24,476 nt of DNA from an uncultured bacterium (GCA_905215115.1 CAJMOP010000019.1:1-24476), one strand, 5' to 3'. Positions 1 through 6,866 are shown, numbered from the stretch's first letter. Program-made: numbers and translations. Notes: generated by a model from the sequence alone, not told the origin.

Positions 1-191
1 TCGGCGGCTGCATGCATATCGAGGCCGCGCCGGCAGACGTCGCCAAGATCGCCGCCCTCGGCAGCACCGCGGTCAACGACGAGGGCAAGGCCCCGCTTCC
101 CGCCGCCATCGAATCTGCCCTGCGCAACCTAGGCTGCGATCATATCTCCCCCGAGGTCACCCCCTACATCCACGGCAACATGAACCTTTAA
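1..191 (+). CDS. 3' end of an unrecognised gene (partial)
   Basis: The left edge of the window is open in the frame that ends with TAA at 189-191, giving a 62-residue C-terminal fragment starting GGCMHIEAAPADV and ending YIHGNMNL. Codon use is GC-rich with strong third-position C, like the genes that follow, so I take it as real coding sequence. The fragment has an alternating Ala-rich helical character and no motif I can assign to a family. Nothing resembling a terminator follows it. A copy of the ~50-bp dispersed repeat begins 13 bases after the stop. The function cannot be stated from this fragment. Confidence 0.6.
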   Translation, partial: GGCMHIEAAPADVAKIAALGSTAVNDEGKAPLPAAIESALRNLGCDHISPEVTPYIHGNMNL

Positions 192-203
192 GTTACGCCG
201 TTT

Positions 204-253
204 AACCTACCAAAAAGGGACAGGTTTATTTTGGCAGGTTTTATCTGGGGAAA
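204..253 (+). repeat. Dispersed hairpin repeat, copy 1
   Basis: This is the first of three near-identical ~50-bp copies in the same orientation (others at 2289-2340 and 3139-3190). Each starts AACC(C/T)(A/G)CCAAAA, contains GGGAC(A/G)GG or a close variant, and ends TTTTGGCAGGTTTTATCTGGG. The first 12 bases pair with TTTTGGCAGGTT, so each copy can form a hairpin. It lies between the partial gene and the 3' end of the AlbA_2 regulator. Confidence 0.8.
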
Positions 254-267
254 TATCGCGGAACCAT

Positions 268-312
268 CGCCTCTCTAGTATCCACCTAACTTCGAGAGAC
301 ACTAGAGAGGCG
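268..312. other. 12-bp inverted repeat containing CTCTCTA/TAGAGAG, at the 3' end of the regulator gene
   Basis: CGCCTCTCTAGT (268-279) is the exact reverse complement of ACTAGAGAGGCG (301-312), with a 21-base spacer. It lies 13 bases beyond the stop of the minus-strand AlbA_2 gene. It could serve as a transcript-end hairpin, but no T-run follows. It contains the same TAGAGAG word found ten times upstream of that gene, so it may instead be a further binding site. Confidence 0.55.
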
Positions 313-324
313 ACTCGGCTGCAT

Positions 325-2025
325 CTACCTCTTCCGATAGCGGCGGTTGCGGCTCGTCGATGAACCCATTACTTCAATGAGTCCTTTATCCGCCATTTTT
401 GGCAGATGGTAACGGACGGACGAAATCTTGACCCCCGATGCAACCGCTATTTCTCGCGCCGTCATATCCATTCCGGCGCTGAGAGCCTCCAGGATCCTAT
501 CCGCCGTCGAAGCTGACGATTCTCTGCTCATATCGATAATTTCAAACGTGTCTTTGCCACACTTTGACAGGACATGTTTATCGACAAGGTCCCCGCAGAT
601 CAGGCGAATGTCATCCGAATCCCACTTCAAAGCCTCTCGTATTTTTTGAACATCGCATACGCACCCATGCTCCCGCATAAACATGAGCAATGTTTCCTCG
701 CGATGCGTCAGTTCGGTGTCCACATGGCCCTGAATCCACATGCGGTTTTCAGCAAGCTCCGCCCCGTGCCGGGAAAGCAGCACCGTAAACGAATCGGCCT
801 TAACGATAAATTTCGGCCTGCCAAGCGAACGAGACTCCATCTCGCGAATCATAGCCGGGATGCCAGATCCCTGACTTTCCGCAACAGCCCCCTCAGCATG
901 CTCTAACGGCGTCGCCCCCATCAGACTCATGAGCTTTGGGTTTCGACAGCGCGATTCCCCGTCCGCAAGATTGTCCAACGTCTTTCCGCCCCAAAGCCCG
1001 CCGGGGTTTTTGATTTCTATTCTGTCTGGGTAGATATCGACGCTCACGGCCTGCCCCACAAACATGGGCGAATACTCTCGATGGATACAGGCATTCGCCA
1101 AGGCCTCGCGCAAAACCTCCTGGGGTACTTCCCAATCTTCCCTTCTACCAGCGCCTCGCACTATCGCCGCTTTGCGCAAGTTTCGTCCGATCGCAGCGAG
1201 GGCATCTTCGATGCAAGCCGGAATCGGGCCATCGCACAACTGGCGGTCAATAAACCGGGGTTGCCCAGGAGCAGATTTTTCCACATCGGAATGAACGGCG
1301 ACATCGATCATCAGCTTAGGATAGAACTGCTGGGGGTAAATTCCCGCCGACAGCAGCCCCGCGAGCTTCACAGCTCCATCCTTTGTAGTGATATTGAGTC
1401 TGGCCAGCTGCTTTTCCAGCGTATCGGCCCCGCGCAAAACGCGCGGGGTCTGCAGCCGGCGATTTGCGATAATGGACCGCACGACATCTGGATCCAAATC
1501 CTCGACTGTTGCCTCCGAAACCACCGTACCGTCTGCATCACTCGGAAGCAGCGCGCTCTGTAGCTCATATAGCTCAGCGGGCGACATCTTGATATCTTTA
1601 TCATCCACGCGCTTGTAGCTACCGTTCTGCACGCCGCGCGCGCCGATATAGCATGGCTTCGCTTTGAGCTCAAGTTCAAAGATGCGCACCAGAAGTACCT
1701 GGAGCCCGTCGACCTCGCCTCGATCAAGCTCATACCGCGGCGCATGGGTCACCACCGCCGCTGAGCCTCCGTCTCCGATACCCGAAACAAACTGGTCGCG
1801 CACCCTGTCGATAGCAAAGTTGGCAGAAGGAACAAATCCTTCGGCTTCGTTCAGGCCCAAAATAATGAGCCCGCCCGCAGTGTTCGCAAAAGCACTCACT
1901 GTCTCCCATACGTCTGCACTCAATTTATTCGTGCAGGCTTTAACTTCTACCGATGCGTCATCGGTCCCCCGCCTGCGAAGGCGCTCAACGATGAGGCCAA
2001 GAGGTTCATCCAGCAGCATTGGCAT
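325..2025 (-). CDS. AlbA_2/Schlafen-type ATP-binding protein with C-terminal winged helix
   Basis: The protein has 566 residues. The N-terminal part (about 17-150) looks like an AlbA_2 (divergent AAA_4, Schlafen-like) domain, with EVKACTNKLSADVWETVSAF at 27-46 followed by ANTAGGLIILGL. The middle (about 300-395) matches the HATPase_c_4 type, with LREALANACIHREY, DRIEIKNPGG and a Gly-rich GSGIP. Residues 505-566 form a helix-turn-helix ending in a very basic tail (SRNRRYRKR). Proteins of this layout are generally annotated as putative transcriptional regulators; nucleic-acid binding is family knowledge, the target is unknown. The start is ATG at 2025; the next Met is residue 3. The Shine-Dalgarno region is AGAGAG and overlaps the first TAGAGAG site, so binding there could block translation initiation or transcription. 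It stands alone, bracketed by dispersed repeat copies 1 and 2, which suggests a mobile or exchangeable cassette. Confidence 0.85.
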   Translation of the reverse strand: MPMLLDEPLGLIVERLRRRGTDDASVEVKACTNKLSADVWETVSAFANTAGGLIILGLNEAEGFVPSANFAIDRVRDQFVSGIGDGGSAAVVTHAPRYELDRGEVDGLQVLLVRIFELELKAKPCYIGARGVQNGSYKRVDDKDIKMSPAELYELQSALLPSDADGTVVSEATVEDLDPDVVRSIIANRRLQTPRVLRGADTLEKQLARLNITTKDGAVKLAGLLSAGIYPQQFYPKLMIDVAVHSDVEKSAPGQPRFIDRQLCDGPIPACIEDALAAIGRNLRKAAIVRGAGRREDWEVPQEVLREALANACIHREYSPMFVGQAVSVDIYPDRIEIKNPGGLWGGKTLDNLADGESRCRNPKLMSLMGATPLEHAEGAVAESQGSGIPAMIREMESRSLGRPKFIVKADSFTVLLSRHGAELAENRMWIQGHVDTELTHREETLLMFMREHGCVCDVQKIREALKWDSDDIRLICGDLVDKHVLSKCGKDTFEIIDMSRESSASTADRILEALSAGMDMTAREIAVASGVKISSVRYHLPKMADKGLIEVMGSSTSRNRRYRKR

Positions 2026-2030
2026 TCCGT

Positions 2031-2217
2031 CTCTCTAAAACAATAGATTTATCTCTCTAGAGTTTAGTATATCTCTCTAACTTTAGAGAGATAAGCGCCT
2101 AATTTTAGAGAGTTATTTAGAGAGATGTATCAAATTCACTGCTAGATTATCTAAGGCCATCTCTCTAACCGACTTTCTCTTTAGAGAGACGTTTAGAGAG
2201 ACGAGCGCATCTCTCTA
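2031..2217. promoter_or_regulatory. Array of ten TAGAGAG/CTCTCTA motifs upstream of the AlbA_2 gene
   Basis: The 7-mer CTCTCTA or its complement occurs at 2031, 2053, 2073, 2084, 2106, 2118, 2161, 2182, 2194 and 2211 (first base of each). Start-to-start distances are 22, 20, 11, 22, 12, 43, 21, 12 and 17, nearly all close to whole turns of B-DNA. Sites 3 and 4 form a perfect 10+2+10 inverted repeat (2071-2092); sites 5-6 and 8-9 are direct pairs 12 bp apart. The stretch is AT-rich and contains no credible ORF. It most likely holds the promoter and operators of the divergent-AAA/winged-helix gene, whose product is the obvious candidate binder (inference). Confidence 0.75.
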
Positions 2218-2288
2218 ACCATGTGCTCCGCTCTTTAAAGCGTACACATCCCAACCGTGCCATAAGTTGCGGCGGGCATTACCCCGCC
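2218..2288. other. Intergenic stretch between operator array and repeat copy 2
   Basis: Together with the array and repeat copy 2 this completes the 363-base gene-free interval 2026-2388. It contains a small GC hairpin (GGCGGG at about 2271, CCCGCC a few bases on) running into the repeat. A short ATG-initiated reading frame crossing it has no ribosome-binding site and runs over the repeat, so I do not call it a gene. Confidence 0.4.
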
Positions 2289-2340
2289 AACCCGCCAAAA
2301 GAGGACGGGTTTATTTTGGCAGGTTTTATCTGGGAAAACG
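2289..2340 (+). repeat. Dispersed hairpin repeat, copy 2
   Basis: Same element as 204-253 and 3139-3190, in the same orientation. This copy starts AACCCGCCAAAA and has GAGGACGGG where the others have AGGGACAGG; the right half (TTTATTTTGGCAGG onward) is identical to copy 3 through GGGAAAACG. It separates the operator array of the AlbA_2 gene from the 3' end of the broken HAD gene. Confidence 0.8.
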
Positions 2341-2388
2341 CAAGCGAGGCCACGCCGAAGCCACCGTCATCAGCCTCGGCGCATACCT

Positions 2389-3038
2389 TTAGCGCACGGC
2401 CCTGACCGCCGCCGTCAGATCGAACAGCGTATCGAGCACGGCCTCGCAGTCATCTACCACGTCCTGCGGCAGCGGCAAGATATCAGGCACAGCAAAGACA
2501 TGGCAGCCGGCCGCGATGCCAGAGACGCAGCCGTTGCGTGAGTCCTCGACCACGGCACGTTCCTCGGGAGCAAAGCCCGCGCGCTCGCAGGCGAGCAGGT
2601 AGATCTCGGGATCGGGCTTGCCGTTCAGGGTATCCTCGTTGCAGGTCACCGTTTCAAACTTGTCAAAGAGGCCGACCGTCTTAAGGTTGCGCTCGGCCGC
2701 AACGCGGCGCGACGACGTCGCAAGACCCACGTGATAGCCCGCGCCAGCAGCTCGTCCAGGCACTCGGCAGCGCCGGCCTTAAGCTCCAGATCGGTCTTGA
2801 CCATCTCGTCGAGAGCATTCCTGTAGCGAGCTTCGACCGTCTCGACGATTTCGCGGCTGCCGTAATGCTCCTCAAGGATGTCCCTGACATCGGGCATCGA
2901 GCGACCGATAAACTGATGGACCAGCGCATTGTCAATCGCAATCCCCAGCTCGGCAGCGCCCACCTTCCATGCCCTCATGTCCAAACGCTCGGTATCGACC
3001 AGCGTGCCGTCCATGTCAAAAATGACAGCCTTGATCAT
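2389..3038 (-). pseudogene. HAD-superfamily phosphatase (beta-phosphoglucomutase-like), frameshifted
   Basis: The start is ATG at 3038, preceded by a good AAGGGGA ribosome-binding site. The N-terminal half has motif I (FDMDGTLVDTE) and a helical cap, and runs in frame to about 2741. The homologous continuation (GYHVGLATSSRR with motif II, GKPDPEIY with motif III Lys, VEDSRNG with motif IV) lies in another frame and ends with TAA at 2389-2391. One missing base near 2740, where CG-GGC would be CGN-GGC, rejoins the halves as LLARGYHVGLATSS. The joined product would be about 216 residues, normal for the family, with all motifs intact. The break therefore looks recent, or is a sequencing error. 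The gene is bracketed by repeat copies 2 and 3. The substrate is unknown; such enzymes act on small sugar or nucleotide phosphates. Confidence 0.85.
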
Positions 3039-3091
3039 ATCGGTCCCCTTCGCCGGCTTGTATTGCCGCCACTCTACCACGCTTTCCAACT

Positions 3092-3111
3092 TGTATATAA
3101 CGTATATAGCA
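3092..3111. promoter_or_regulatory. Palindromic operator-like site upstream of the HAD pseudogene
   Basis: TGTATATAACGTATATAGCA at 3092-3111 is a near-perfect inverted repeat (TATATA on both sides of ACG) about 55 bases upstream of the HAD start. It is the only AT-rich stretch in that upstream region and could be the -10 area, an operator or both. No convincing -35 box was found. Confidence 0.35.
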
Positions 3112-3138
3112 TATTGGGCTTTTGTTACATGAATCAAT

Positions 3139-3190
3139 AACCCACCAAAAAGGGACAGGTTTATTTTGGCAGGTTTTATCTGGGAAAACG
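3139..3190 (+). repeat. Dispersed hairpin repeat, copy 3
   Basis: Third copy, same orientation as 204-253 and 2289-2340. It reads AACCCACCAAAA, then AGGGACAGG, then the shared right half through GGGAAAACG. It lies between the HAD pseudogene and the nuclease gene, about 57 bases before the nuclease start, so it may fall within that gene's upstream region. Confidence 0.8.
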
Positions 3191-3247
3191 GTCTGCGGCG
3201 TCTCCTGCTAGACTGGTAGATTCGCAACCGATTACCCAGGAGCCCCC

Positions 3248-4231
3248 ATGTCACGCAAGTCCGCCTACAAGCAAGTACTTTCCATCGGCACCGCCGTGGT
3301 GCTGGGATTTGCGCTGTTTACGGGATCGCTCGACGGGGCGCCCAAGCTGCTGTCGCCGCAAAGCGATGAGCAGGCGGCGGCCCTGGCCGAGAAGCAAAAC
3401 GAGAGCCCCAGCCGCACCGATGACGAGGCGGACTTGGTCGCCCGGCTCGAATCGGGAACAGCGAGCTCCACGGATTCCGAAGGCGGCCAAGACGCCGGCG
3501 ATGGCTCCGAATCGAATGCGGCGGGCAACGGTGATAGCGCCCCCGCCGACAGCGCCGCCACCCCCATCGACGAGGTCGAAAATCCCGATCTCGGCCGCGC
3601 GCGCGGCGTATACCTCACCAGCATTCCCGACTATGCCGGTAACCCCTACGTCGCCCTTCGCGCTGATGGCACGCACCCGCTCGGCACACCGTCGTTCACG
3701 CTCGATGAATACGAACGCGCCACCGAAGAGGGCTGCTTCAAGAAGTTCTCCAAGCTCGACAGCCTGGGCCGTACCCGCAAAGCACTCGCCTGCATAGGAC
3801 CCGAATCGCTCGGTCAGGGTAAGCGCGGCGATATCTCACGTATCCATCCTGCCGGTTGGCACCAGCAGCGCTACGACTTTATTCCGGGTCAAAGCCTCTA
3901 CAACCGCTGCCACCTCATCGCCTGGTCGCTCTGCGGCGAGAACGCCAATCGCAAGAATCTCCTCACCGGCACGCGCTATCTCAACGAAACGGGCATGCTG
4001 CCGTTTGAAGAGCAGATCCTCGGCTACATCCGCGACACTGGCAACCATGTGCTCTACCGCGTCACGCCCATGTACAACGAAGAGGAACTCGTCTGCCGCG
4101 GTGTCCGCCTCGAGGCGCAATCGGTCGAGGACCACGGCAAGACACTGTGCTTCCACGTGTACTGCTACAACCTGCAGCCGCATGTGCAGATTGACTACGC
4201 CACCGGCAAAAACCAAGCCAACGGGGACTAA
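3248..4231 (+). CDS. Secreted DNA/RNA non-specific endonuclease
   Basis: The protein has 327 residues. A positively charged N-terminus and hydrophobic segment (about 8-26) form a signal peptide or membrane anchor. A low-complexity linker rich in Asp, Glu, Ser, Ala and Gly follows (about 36-115). The C-terminal domain (about 120-320) is a beta-beta-alpha-metal nuclease of the EndA/Spd1 type: YNRCHLIAWSL at 218-228 corresponds to the family (D/N)R(G/S)H signature, with His222 as candidate catalytic base, and NANRKNLLTGTRYLN supplies the metal-binding Asn. The start is ATG at 3248 with AGGAG a few bases upstream. It appears monocistronic and is followed by a strong terminator. Likely roles are extracellular nucleic-acid degradation, nutrient scavenging or DNA processing during uptake (family knowledge). 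No immunity gene is adjacent, which argues against a contact-dependent toxin. Confidence 0.85.
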   Translation: MSRKSAYKQVLSIGTAVVLGFALFTGSLDGAPKLLSPQSDEQAAALAEKQNESPSRTDDEADLVARLESGTASSTDSEGGQDAGDGSESNAAGNGDSAPADSAATPIDEVENPDLGRARGVYLTSIPDYAGNPYVALRADGTHPLGTPSFTLDEYERATEEGCFKKFSKLDSLGRTRKALACIGPESLGQGKRGDISRIHPAGWHQQRYDFIPGQSLYNRCHLIAWSLCGENANRKNLLTGTRYLNETGMLPFEEQILGYIRDTGNHVLYRVTPMYNEEELVCRGVRLEAQSVEDHGKTLCFHVYCYNLQPHVQIDYATGKNQANGD

Positions 4232-4260
4232 CCACAATCCATAACCCAAGGCAAAACCAC

Positions 4261-4290
4261 CACCGAGGGACGGCCCCTTGGTGCTTTTTT
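4261..4290 (+). terminator. Rho-independent terminator of the nuclease gene
   Basis: CACCGAGGG (4261-4269) pairs with CCCTTGGTG (4275-4283) with one G-T pair, and a T-run follows at 4285-4290. It is 30 bases after the nuclease stop. Confidence 0.85.
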
Positions 4291-4510
4291 CGACAACGGC
4301 AATGCCGCATCCTGAACCGAATAGACTCCGCACGGCCTCTATCCCCTACAGCATCGCGCCAAAGTCGCTGATTTCGAACAGGCGCCCAAGGCAGCAGAAG
4401 CCGCACACTAAATACGTAATTTATTCTTTGCAATTACAATCTCAATAAGTTAACGCTGCAGAACAACGTAAAATAAAGGCAATTTTGCTTCAAAGTAATC
4501 AGGAGATACT
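4291..4510. other. Intergenic region upstream of the GntR gene
   Basis: The right half (about 4410-4500) is AT-rich and should contain the GntR promoter, but I could not pick a -35/-10 pair with good spacing. It contains no TAGACGTCTA operator like those upstream of the aldolase and HAD genes, so simple autoregulation through that site is not supported here. Confidence 0.35.
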
Positions 4511-5269
4511 GTGACCAATCGCGTCAACGACTCATTTATTAAAAAGGACTGTGCCACCCCCATCTATATGCAAGTGGTCGAATATCTGCGCGAGAACATC
4601 GCCTCGGGAGCTTGGGAAGAGGCATCCAAAATCCCGTCGGAGGTCGACCTTATGAGCACGCTCGGCGTTAGCCGCGGCAGCATCAAAAAGGCCATTTCAA
4701 AGCTTGTTGATGAGGGTCTACTTGAGCAAATTCAGGGAAAGGGAACTTACGTTAAGTCCAAAGACATCTCTTTCCCCCTTACTGAAGGCCTTATCTCTTT
4801 CTCCGAGTCTTTAAGCGAGCAGGGCCTTTCTTTCGAAACCAGCATTCTCGATTGCAAAGTTTGCAAATGCGATGAAGACATCTCCAAGCACCTCGGCATT
4901 GCCGAAGGCTCCAATTATCTCCATCTTGAGCGCGTACGCAGCGTTGAGGGCGAGCCCGTCATGTTTATCGAGAATAACATCAACATGGCGCTTGTCCCAG
5001 GCATAGAGACGGCCGACTTTGTCAACGAGGGCCTTTTTGCGATTATCGAGCGGCTCTCTGGCCACCAGATCGAATACTCGAAGACCTCCTTTGTGGCAAA
5101 GCTCGCAGACACCCAACGCGCGAATGCGCTCGGTCTCTCTACGCAATCCCCACTTCTTCAGCAGCTTCAAACAGTCTACCTGGACAATGACTCCGCAATT
5201 GAATATGCGCGCGTGTGGCTTAAATCCAGCAGATTTCAACTTGGCACCGTTTTTCAGCGCCGCCATTAA
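4511..5269 (+). CDS. GntR-family regulator, HutC/UTRA subfamily
   Basis: The protein has 252 residues. The N-terminal winged helix (about 15-80) has the typical GntR pattern PIYMQVVEYLRENI, then KIPSEVDLMSTLGVSRGSI and GKGTYVKS. The C-terminal UTRA ligand domain (about 95-245) has HLERVRSVEGEPVMFIENN and ends IEYARVWLKSSRFQL. UTRA domains usually bind a phosphorylated sugar or similar effector. The start is GTG at 4511, with AGGAGA seven bases upstream. It converges on the sugar catabolism genes, which run the opposite way and end just beyond it, so it is the likely local regulator. The repeated TAGACG(T/A)CTAT motif upstream of the aldolase and HAD genes has the size and symmetry expected for a GntR operator (inference). 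Confidence 0.9.
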   Translation: MTNRVNDSFIKKDCATPIYMQVVEYLRENIASGAWEEASKIPSEVDLMSTLGVSRGSIKKAISKLVDEGLLEQIQGKGTYVKSKDISFPLTEGLISFSESLSEQGLSFETSILDCKVCKCDEDISKHLGIAEGSNYLHLERVRSVEGEPVMFIENNINMALVPGIETADFVNEGLFAIIERLSGHQIEYSKTSFVAKLADTQRANALGLSTQSPLLQQLQTVYLDNDSAIEYARVWLKSSRFQLGTVFQRRH

Positions 5270-5315
5270 ACCTCTTGGGCGCGACAGCGTTGCTCCCAAC
5301 AAGATTCCAAAACGC

Positions 5316-5345
5316 AAGAAGGCGAACCCGTGGGTTCGCCTTCTT
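5316..5345. terminator. Bidirectional terminator between convergent GntR and TIM genes
   Basis: A perfect 14-bp stem (5316-5329 with 5332-5345; the apical pairs open to make the loop) lies between two convergent genes, 11 bases from the end of the isomerase gene. It has no long T-run on either strand, but the stem is very stable. Confidence 0.75.
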
Positions 5346-5356
5346 AGTAAGCGGAT

Positions 5357-6031
5357 TTAGTCCAGCGCGTCAAACAGCTCTGTAAGCAACGCCGTCCTGT
5401 CATCCGTAATCGCCAGGGCGCTCGAAATGCCGGTACCCTGCGCGCCAAGCCCGATCAGGCGACGAACATCGTCTCCACACCTGATTCCCGCCCCCTCCAT
5501 GATAACGATGTCGGGATTAATGGACCGAACGGCGGCAATGGTCTCTGCGATGTAATCATCACCGCTTGTATGACCCGTACCCACCAGGCTGCTCGGCTCG
5601 CAAAGAATCACATCCGGGTTCATTGCTGCAACCGCCTTGGATTCGGTGACACTATCGGCCGCAACAATGGTTAGAATCTCAAGCTCACGAGCGCGATCAA
5701 TCGTTGCCGCCAGCTTGTCAACGGCCAGGGGGTGTGCCGTGTGATTAAGAAAGACAGCTCGAACTCCCGCGCTCTTAAGCGACTCAAGAGGCGTCAGTCC
5801 CATTCCCTTTCCATCGCCGATGAGATCGGCGTGCTGCGCCGTTGGAATTGCAAATTTCAGATCCTTTGCAACCGCGCAGAGCTCAGGAACGGGGGCGGTC
5901 CAGAAAATCGAATGATTTCGCCCTTTTGCAATCTCATCCGTAAGGTGGGCCGCTGCGATCGAATCGTCGCCAAGCAGATAGGTCTTAGGACTGACCGTAA
6001 AAAGTGGCAGTTTTAAATCGGAACGTTTCAA
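5357..6031 (-). CDS. Triose-phosphate isomerase family protein, archaeal type
   Basis: The protein has 224 residues, about 25 fewer than ordinary bacterial TIM and the size of archaeal TIM. The pattern is also archaeal: SPKTYLL (catalytic Lys16), TAQHADLI, FLNHTAH (Asn96-His97, catalytic His), CEPSSLVGTG (catalytic Glu145) and MEGAGI. All three catalytic residues are present, so an aldose-ketose phosphate isomerase is expected. It is the last gene of the PTS operon, 48 bases after IIA. The start is TTG at 6031, supported by AAAGGA upstream; no in-frame ATG is suitable. It may interconvert the triose phosphates released by the aldolase, or a related tetrose or pentose phosphate, as TIM-like enzymes do in erythritol loci (EryH/LerI, family knowledge). 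Which one cannot be decided here. Confidence 0.85.
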   Translation of the reverse strand: MKRSDLKLPLFTVSPKTYLLGDDSIAAAHLTDEIAKGRNHSIFWTAPVPELCAVAKDLKFAIPTAQHADLIGDGKGMGLTPLESLKSAGVRAVFLNHTAHPLAVDKLAATIDRARELEILTIVAADSVTESKAVAAMNPDVILCEPSSLVGTGHTSGDDYIAETIAAVRSINPDIVIMEGAGIRCGDDVRRLIGLGAQGTGISSALAITDDRTALLTELFDALD

Positions 6032-6079
6032 GGGAACACGTCCTTTCCGACTAATACATGGCCTGCCAAACCGAGCGAG

Positions 6080-6433
6080 TTAGCTATTAAAGCTGATCTC
6101 AATGCCGGCCTCCAGTTTGGGAAGCGTGCTAGGCGCCACGAGAACAGTTCCGGGAAGCAGCTCTCGCTCACCATCGAACGCAATGGTCAGATGACCGAGT
6201 CCTCCCATGTTCTCATTTGCGGCCTCACCAAACTCCTTAATCGTGTAGACCTGGTCGCCGATAGAGATAGTGCCGCCCTCGACGAGCACGCTATTCTCCG
6301 TGGGGACCCCATCGTGAACGACGCAAATGTCACGCAACTCCGCAGGAGCAGTCGGGCCAAACAAGACCACCATCTTCTCGTTGAGAAGTTCCTCAACAAA
6401 CGAGCCAATCTCAGTGACCGTAACCTTGTACAT
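6080..6433 (-). CDS. srlB: PTS glucitol/sorbitol-type EIIA
   Basis: The protein has 117 residues and matches the small cytoplasmic GutB/SrlB EIIA family. It accepts phosphate from HPr and passes it to EIIB. The candidate phosphorylated His40 lies in RDICVVHDG, the equivalent of the family's FIHCH segment. The downstream GGLGHLTIAFDGE and PGTVLVA segments are family hallmarks. The start is ATG at 6433 with a GGAG-like site upstream. It is 19 bases after gutM and followed by the TIM gene, in the order IIC-IIB-GutM-IIA-TIM. The family is usually named for sorbitol, but the substrate here is not established. Confidence 0.9.
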   Translation of the reverse strand: MYKVTVTEIGSFVEELLNEKMVVLFGPTAPAELRDICVVHDGVPTENSVLVEGGTISIGDQVYTIKEFGEAANENMGGLGHLTIAFDGERELLPGTVLVAPSTLPKLEAGIEISFNS

Positions 6434-6452
6434 TTGATTTCTCCTATCTTAG

Positions 6453-6836
6453 TTACGCTGCAGACGCAGTCATCGACCTGTCAATAACACGAATAGCCTG
6501 GGCAAAAGCATCGTGATAGCTTTCGTTGGCCAAATGGTCCAGAGCCGTTTCGATATTCAGCCCCAGCATCTCGCCCATCTCCGAAAACTCCGGTTTGAGG
6601 GAGAGGCCCTTGAGCTCATAGCAACCGGTAATCACGCCGTCATGATCCGTCAGAATCATCACAAACGCTTTTCGGCTAAAGCTAACCTTGCACATACCCG
6701 TGCCCAAGTATCCCTCATGATCACGAGCGTGCTCATGGATAAGGATGCGAACCTTCCTCCAATAGCGATACTGGGTAAATGTCCCAGCAAGCCACACAAG
6801 GATAAAGAAGGCTATTGTAATGAGCGCGTTGAGCAT
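6453..6836 (-). CDS. gutM: GutM-type glucitol operon activator, membrane-anchored
   Basis: The protein has 127 residues. One N-terminal membrane segment (about 3-22) is followed by a soluble domain with KVRILIHEHARDHEGYLGTGMCKVSFSRKAFV, typical of GutM. In enterobacteria GutM is an activator of the gut/srl operon acting with the DeoR-type repressor GutR; the mechanism is not well established. Here it sits between IIB and IIA, with gaps of 30 and 19 bases, and the local regulator is a GntR protein instead. In PTS operons like this one GutM could assist the transporter rather than transcription (inference). The start is ATG at 6836, with a GAGAGGGAAAGG stretch upstream. Confidence 0.85.
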   Translation of the reverse strand: MLNALITIAFFILVWLAGTFTQYRYWRKVRILIHEHARDHEGYLGTGMCKVSFSRKAFVMILTDHDGVITGCYELKGLSLKPEFSEMGEMLGLNIETALDHLANESYHDAFAQAIRVIDRSMTASAA

Positions 6837-6866
6837 AGCAGGCCTTTCCCTCTCAAAGCATTCAGT

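Noticed and set aside
2031..2217. TAGAGAG array considered as a CRISPR or simple tandem repeat
   Set aside because: The unit is only 7 bp, occurs in both orientations and with variable spacing, and there are no spacers or cas genes; a binding-site array fits better.
2223..2405. Short ORF between the operator array and the HAD pseudogene
   Set aside because: It has no ribosome-binding site and reads through repeat copy 2, so it is an accident of an open frame.
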